Source of the DNA: CAZDXB01 sp964509335
GTDB lineage: Bacteria > Bacteroidota > Ignavibacteria > Kapaibacteriales > UBA2268
Direction: 5' to 3'
DNA length: 64,000 nucleotides
Assembly: GCA_964509335.1 (NCBI GenBank)
Contig: CAZDXB010000007.1
Location: 62,001 to 126,000 of the forward strand
In this document: in pieces, positions 60,091 through 64,000 of the stretch
Layout of the letters: each line of letters begins with the position of its first letter
Numbering within the stretch: position 1 is the first letter of the stretch
Program-made: the position numbers and the translations under genes
The notes under the pieces: model-generated
Told to the model about the DNA's origin: nothing
The model's input: only the letters and a program-made list of their open reading frames with translations
Database searches by the model: none

Positions 60091-63000
60091 ATGGAAAAGC
60101 AAGAAAAAATAGAGAAGCAACTTGAAGAAAGGTCGAAAGAATTAAACGCTTTATATAAAATCGAAAAAATACTAAACGACTATGAGTCAGACTTAGCCGA
60201 CGTTTTACAAAAAATACCCGAGACTATAGTAACCGGTTTTCAGTTTCCCGAACACGCTCGCGCGAGATTAAGAATCAACGGCGAGGAATATAGCTCCGAA
60301 AAATTCAAAGAGACTCCTTGGGCGCTCGTATCCGATATAAAATTACAAGAAGACACAGCCGGATTGCTGGAAGTTTACTATACTAAAGAAATGCCGATAG
60401 CCGACGAGGGAGCTTTCTTGAGCGACGAGAAAAAGCTAATCGAGGCGGTCGCGAATTTAACCGGCCAGTACGTAGTTCATAGGCGTTTACGCAAAGTTTT
60501 CGACGAATGGAAGAAAAAAGAGGAAAAAAGCGAAGAGGAGACAGAGCTAAACCTTATTTTGGAAATGATGAAAAAAACCGACCGCCACTTATACTCGATT
60601 CTATCGCGCAAAATGATAAACCATCTTTTCTGCAAAGGCGTCGAAGAATCCAAGGAGTTCTTCCAGAAAAGCGGCGGCTATTACGGCGACGGCAACTCGA
60701 CTCAAACGGAAATAAACGCTCCATCGAGAAAACAGGCGCTATTAAACTCCTATAAGTGGGGTAAAAAGATATTCACTATCGCGAAAAAATATTTAAGCGA
60801 CGACGCTATTTTAGCCTTGATTCAAAAGTGGTCTTTCGAAGATAAATCCAGCTTTTTGGCGAAATCGCTTCTAAACTCTAGCACGCCGTTAACCGAAATA
60901 GCGGACGCTATTAGACGCTTTTACTTTTTAGACCCCGAAATAGACGATAAAATCACTCCGACGGCTCACGGAATTAAAGTTTCGCTAATTAAAAGATTCC
61001 TAACCGAGCAGTTGGATTATATCAATATAGCAAAGCGCTTTTGCCATATTAAAGATTTCCATCGCTTGGTTCAAAAGATGATTTTTCCGGCGGACAGCCA
61101 AGGCAAGCTGGGCGGAAAAAGCGCCGGATTGTTCTTAGCCGAAAAAATAATTGAAAAGACGAAGGAATATTCAGAACCGTTGAGGAAAATCAAAACGCCG
61201 AAAACGTGGTATATCTCTTCCGACGGCGTAATTAAGCTGATTTATTATAATAACTTAGAAGATATAATCGAACATAAATACAAGAACGTCGAAGACATCC
61301 GCAGAGAGTATCCTTATATTATTCAAGCTTTTAAAAACGCTATTTTCCCGCCGGAATTAGCCAACGGGCTTTCGCGAGCGCTCGACGATTTTGGACAAAA
61401 TCCAATTATAGTCAGAAGCTCGAGTCTTTTGGAAGACAGTATGGGTTCGGCGTTTGCCGGGAAATACAAAAGTTTGTTTTTAGCTAATCAGGGTAGCAAA
61501 GAGGAGCGAATGGAGGCTTTGCTCGACGCTATAGCGGAAGTTTTCGCTTCTACGTTCGGTCCCGACCCCATAGGCTATAGAATCGAACGAGGCTTGCTGG
61601 ACGTAAACGAAGAGATGGGAATTATGATTCAGGAAGTCGTCGGACAAAAAATCGGTAAATACTTCATTCCCGCCTTCGCTGGCGTCGCTTTTAGCCATAA
61701 CGAATTCAGATGGTCGCCTAGAATTAAGCGCGAAGACGGATTAATTAGAATTGTAGCCGGACTAGGCACAAGGGCGGTGGACAGAATTGGCAACGATTAC
61801 CCTACTCTTTTAGCTCCCGGTCAACCGGACTTAAGAGTTAATCAGTCGTTCGACGATATGATTAAGTATTCTCAGAAGTATTGCGACTTGATAAATCTGG
61901 AGACTAATACATTCGACACCGTTTCCATCAGTCAATTGAAAAAAGAAATCGGTTCTCAATATCCTATGATAAACGATGTGTTCTCGATACAGGAGGATAG
62001 TTATATAAGAAAACCCATAGGTTTAGGCGTTGACCCGAAAAAAGACGATATTATAGTAACTTTTGAAAATTTGGTTGAAAATACCGACTTCATCAAGCTT
62101 ATCGACGAAATGTTAAGAATCCTCAGCGATAATTTGGGTTCGCCCGTAGATATTGAATTCGCTTGCAACGGCAATCAGCTTTATTTGCTGCAATGCCGTC
62201 CGCAAAGCTCCGGTTCTGAAAGAGCTTCGGCGGTAATTCCCGACGACATCGACCCGGAAAAAGTAATATTTACGGCAAACAAGAACGTCTCGAACGCCAG
62301 AACGCCGGATATTAATTATATTGTTTACGTCGATCCTATTAAATACGGTATGGAGAGCGATTACAACAACCTGAAGGAAGTTAGCGTAGTCGTGAACAAA
62401 CTAAATAAAATGCTTCCCAAAAGAAGTTTCATACTTATGGGTCCCGGCAGATGGGGCAGCAGAGACGACCTCAATCTCGGAGTGAATGTAACGTATTCGG
62501 ATATTAACAATACGGCGGTTCTAATTGAAGTAGCTAAGCAGAAAAAGAATTATATGCCGGAATTGTCTTTCGGCACCCACTTTTTCCAAGATTTAGTAGA
62601 GGCTTCGATAAGTTATTTGCCGCTTTATCCAGACGATAAGGACGTAGATTTTAACGAGGAATTCTTTCAGACAAAGGAAAACATATTGAGCCGATTTTTA
62701 CCCGATTACAAGCATTTGGAACATATTGTAAAAGTTATAAATATTAGAGAATCAACCGGCGGTTTAGTTTTAAGGTTATTAATGAACGCCGACGAAGACA
62801 GGGCTATGGCTTTCTTAGTCGACCCTTCTACTCAAGCGAGATATTCGACGATAGTTAGAAGCGCAACTGAACAGCAGAACAATAACGAACCGCTGCAATG
62901 GCGTTTGAGAATGTCTGACAGCGTTTGCGCCGAAATAGACAAAGACAGGTTCGGAATCCGCGGCGTTTATTTGTTCGGCACCGTTTTTAACGAAACTGCG

Positions 63001-63267
63001 GGACCTAATTCAGATATTGATTTGCTTGTCCACTACGACGGAAGACTCGACCATATGGAAGATATGCAGCGCTGGTTCGAAGGATGGAACTTGTGTTTGG
63101 CGCATATAAATTATAATAAATCGGGATATTTCCTCAGACGAATACTCGACGTTCATTACGCTTCCGACGAGGAAATAGAGAAGAGCGAATATCATCGACA
63201 GCTTATCGACCCGAAAAATAATATTTCCCGCAGAATGAAAACGAAAGCGGATATAGAGCAGAAATAA
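60091..63267 (+). CDS. GAF-like / PEP-synthase ATP-grasp / nucleotidyltransferase fusion
   Basis: 1058 residues with an unusual domain order. A coiled coil and GAF-like region come first (about 1-150; VSDIKLQEDTAGLLEVYYT). The ATP-grasp domain of PEP synthase and pyruvate phosphate dikinase spans about 330-710: GKLGGKSAGLFLAEK, VRSSSLLEDSMGSAFAGKY and QLYLLQCRPQ. The phosphohistidine domain (TSH-type motif) and PEP-binding barrel of those enzymes are missing. A conserved block GPGRWGSRDDLNLGV follows near 783. The C-terminus is a minimal nucleotidyltransferase fold (GVYLFGTVFN and NSDIDLLVHY, near 955-980). It may phosphorylate or nucleotidylate an unknown partner. Not near other PEP enzymes; monocistronic. 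Confidence 0.8.
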   Translation: MEKQEKIEKQLEERSKELNALYKIEKILNDYESDLADVLQKIPETIVTGFQFPEHARARLRINGEEYSSEKFKETPWALVSDIKLQEDTAGLLEVYYTKEMPIADEGAFLSDEKKLIEAVANLTGQYVVHRRLRKVFDEWKKKEEKSEEETELNLILEMMKKTDRHLYSILSRKMINHLFCKGVEESKEFFQKSGGYYGDGNSTQTEINAPSRKQALLNSYKWGKKIFTIAKKYLSDDAILALIQKWSFEDKSSFLAKSLLNSSTPLTEIADAIRRFYFLDPEIDDKITPTAHGIKVSLIKRFLTEQLDYINIAKRFCHIKDFHRLVQKMIFPADSQGKLGGKSAGLFLAEKIIEKTKEYSEPLRKIKTPKTWYISSDGVIKLIYYNNLEDIIEHKYKNVEDIRREYPYIIQAFKNAIFPPELANGLSRALDDFGQNPIIVRSSSLLEDSMGSAFAGKYKSLFLANQGSKEERMEALLDAIAEVFASTFGPDPIGYRIERGLLDVNEEMGIMIQEVVGQKIGKYFIPAFAGVAFSHNEFRWSPRIKREDGLIRIVAGLGTRAVDRIGNDYPTLLAPGQPDLRVNQSFDDMIKYSQKYCDLINLETNTFDTVSISQLKKEIGSQYPMINDVFSIQEDSYIRKPIGLGVDPKKDDIIVTFENLVENTDFIKLIDEMLRILSDNLGSPVDIEFACNGNQLYLLQCRPQSSGSERASAVIPDDIDPEKVIFTANKNVSNARTPDINYIVYVDPIKYGMESDYNNLKEVSVVVNKLNKMLPKRSFILMGPGRWGSRDDLNLGVNVTYSDINNTAVLIEVAKQKKNYMPELSFGTHFFQDLVEASISYLPLYPDDKDVDFNEEFFQTKENILSRFLPDYKHLEHIVKVINIRESTGGLVLRLLMNADEDRAMAFLVDPSTQARYSTIVRSATEQQNNNEPLQWRLRMSDSVCAEIDKDRFGIRGVYLFGTVFNETAGPNSDIDLLVHYDGRLDHMEDMQRWFEGWNLCLAHINYNKSGYFLRRILDVHYASDEEIEKSEYHRQLIDPKNNISRRMKTKADIEQK

Positions 63268-63268
63268 A

Positions 63269-64000
63269 TTAGTAATCCAGCAATTTCTCGGCGTCCGCTT
63301 TGATTTTCTCCACCGTCGGCAAAACGTCCCATTCGTAAGCTGGAGCGAATGGTATGTGCGAATATTTCGCGGCGTTTCTAATTACGGGAGCGTCGAGATA
63401 ATCGAATGCTTCTTCGGCGATAGTAGAGGCTATTTCCGCTCCGAATCCCAAAAATTTAATGTCTTCGTGCGCTACCAAAACTCTGTTGGTTTTCCTAATT
63501 GAATTTAAAACCAATTCCTTATCCCAAGGCACAATTGTCCTCAAATCTATTATTTCGAGTGTCTTGTCGCTGTTTTTCTCTATTTCCTTTACGGCTTTTA
63601 CCGAATCGGCGACTCCCATTCCATAGGTTACTATTGTCGCGTCTTCGCCTTCTTTTACAATTTTACCTTTGCCGAACGGCAGCAGATAATTTTCGTCCGG
63701 TTCAACGCCCGAAGAAAACGACGCGCGATACAAGCCCTTATGCTCGAGAAACATAACCGGGTCTTGAAGTCGGCAGGCGGTTTTGAGCAAACCTTTCGCG
63801 TCTGCCGCTGTACTGGGATACGCGATAAGAAATCCGGGTATATGGGCAAAAAACGCCTCGATATTTTGCGAATGGCAAAGACCGCCGTGAATATACCCTC
63901 CGACCGCGGCGCGAACGACAACCGGCGCGCTGAAGCCGTTGTTGGAACGGTAGCGCATAGTCGAAAGCTCGTTTCTCAATTGCTGAAAGGCGGGCCAAAT
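63269..64000 (-). CDS. 2-oxoacid (pyruvate/branched-chain) dehydrogenase E1 beta, partial
   Basis: The reading frame runs off the window edge, beginning IWPAFQQLRNELS, so the N-terminal half is missing. Visible E1-beta blocks are VVVRAAVGGYIHGGLCHSQN, AYPSTAADAKGLLKTA, MFLEHKGLY, the transketolase C-terminal DATIVTYGMGV, EIIDLRTIVPWD and HEDIKFLGFGAEIAS. It would decarboxylate a 2-oxoacid using thiamine diphosphate. Whether alpha and beta are fused cannot be seen. It belongs with lpdA and lipB functionally. It converges on the ATP-grasp fusion gene with a 1-bp gap. Confidence 0.9.
   Translation of the reverse strand: MWPAFQQLRNELSTMRYRSNNGFSAPVVVRAAVGGYIHGGLCHSQNIEAFFAHIPGFLIAYPSTAADAKGLLKTACRLQDPVMFLEHKGLYRASFSSGVEPDENYLLPFGKGKIVKEGEDATIVTYGMGVADSVKAVKEIEKNSDKTLEIIDLRTIVPWDKELVLNSIRKTNRVLVAHEDIKFLGFGAEIASTIAEEAFDYLDAPVIRNAAKYSHIPFAPAYEWDVLPTVEKIKADAEKLLDY

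Overview
The window looks like a chromosomal segment from a member of the Bacteroidota/Chlorobiota (FCB) assemblage, possibly an Ignavibacteria- or Kapabacteria-like lineage; the exact phylum is inference. The main reasons are PorU and PorV of the type IX secretion system (T9SS), seven other proteins or remnants ending in a T9SS C-terminal sorting domain (YPNPxxx motif, C-terminal Ig-like domain), a lysyl-tRNA synthetase with a C-terminal extension, and promoters of the TTTG-N19/20-TAnnTTTG type. There is one tRNA (Gly-GCC). I saw no rRNA, CRISPR array or intact transposase.

Layout. 0-4 kb: OmpA-domain barrel protein, orphan Phd/YefM antitoxin with a toxin stub, EamA transporter. 4-7.5 kb: tandem UmuD-like S24 proteins, RNase HI, and an EcoRV-type restriction-modification pair. 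7.6-17 kb: barrel protein, lysS, an MscS channel, an M50 protease, glutamine synthetase, two tiny secreted proteins and a TPR sensor kinase. 17-25 kb: two tandem cassettes. Each has an 86-bp repeat, a near-identical 325-bp promoter/leader (16-codon ORF plus two hairpins), a divergent Cys-rich secreted protein, T9SS cargo with Asp-box-like repeats, and a 70-bp 3' repeat. 25-35.5 kb: an RqcH/NFACT protein, an M36-like secreted protease, porV and porU. 35.6-39 kb: tRNA-Gly, lipB, lpdA and a headless T9SS remnant. 39.4-48.5 kb: an 1873-residue T9SS cargo, a 47-aa membrane peptide with an NlpC/P60 lipoprotein, and an unknown acidic protein with obgE. 48.5-50.3 kb: a PIN/ImmA pair, AT-rich and island-like. 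50.5-64 kb: a frameshifted T9SS protein, lipoproteins, a POT peptide transporter, a quinone oxidoreductase, a Ca-type P-ATPase, a GAF-like/PEP-synthase ATP-grasp/nucleotidyltransferase fusion, and a partial 2-oxoacid dehydrogenase E1-beta.

How it fits together. PorU and PorV would process the cargo encoded around them, so much of the window concerns surface display. lpdA, lipB and the E1-beta gene belong to lipoate-dependent oxoacid dehydrogenase metabolism. The most unusual items are the tandem cassettes with their conserved leader, the UmuD-like pair in which one member keeps the catalytic Ser and the other keeps the cleavage dyad, the ATP-grasp/nucleotidyltransferase fusion, and the small PD(F/W)KPKR proteins divergent from a periplasmic-TPR kinase. 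All positions and similarities were read by eye; no database search was run.
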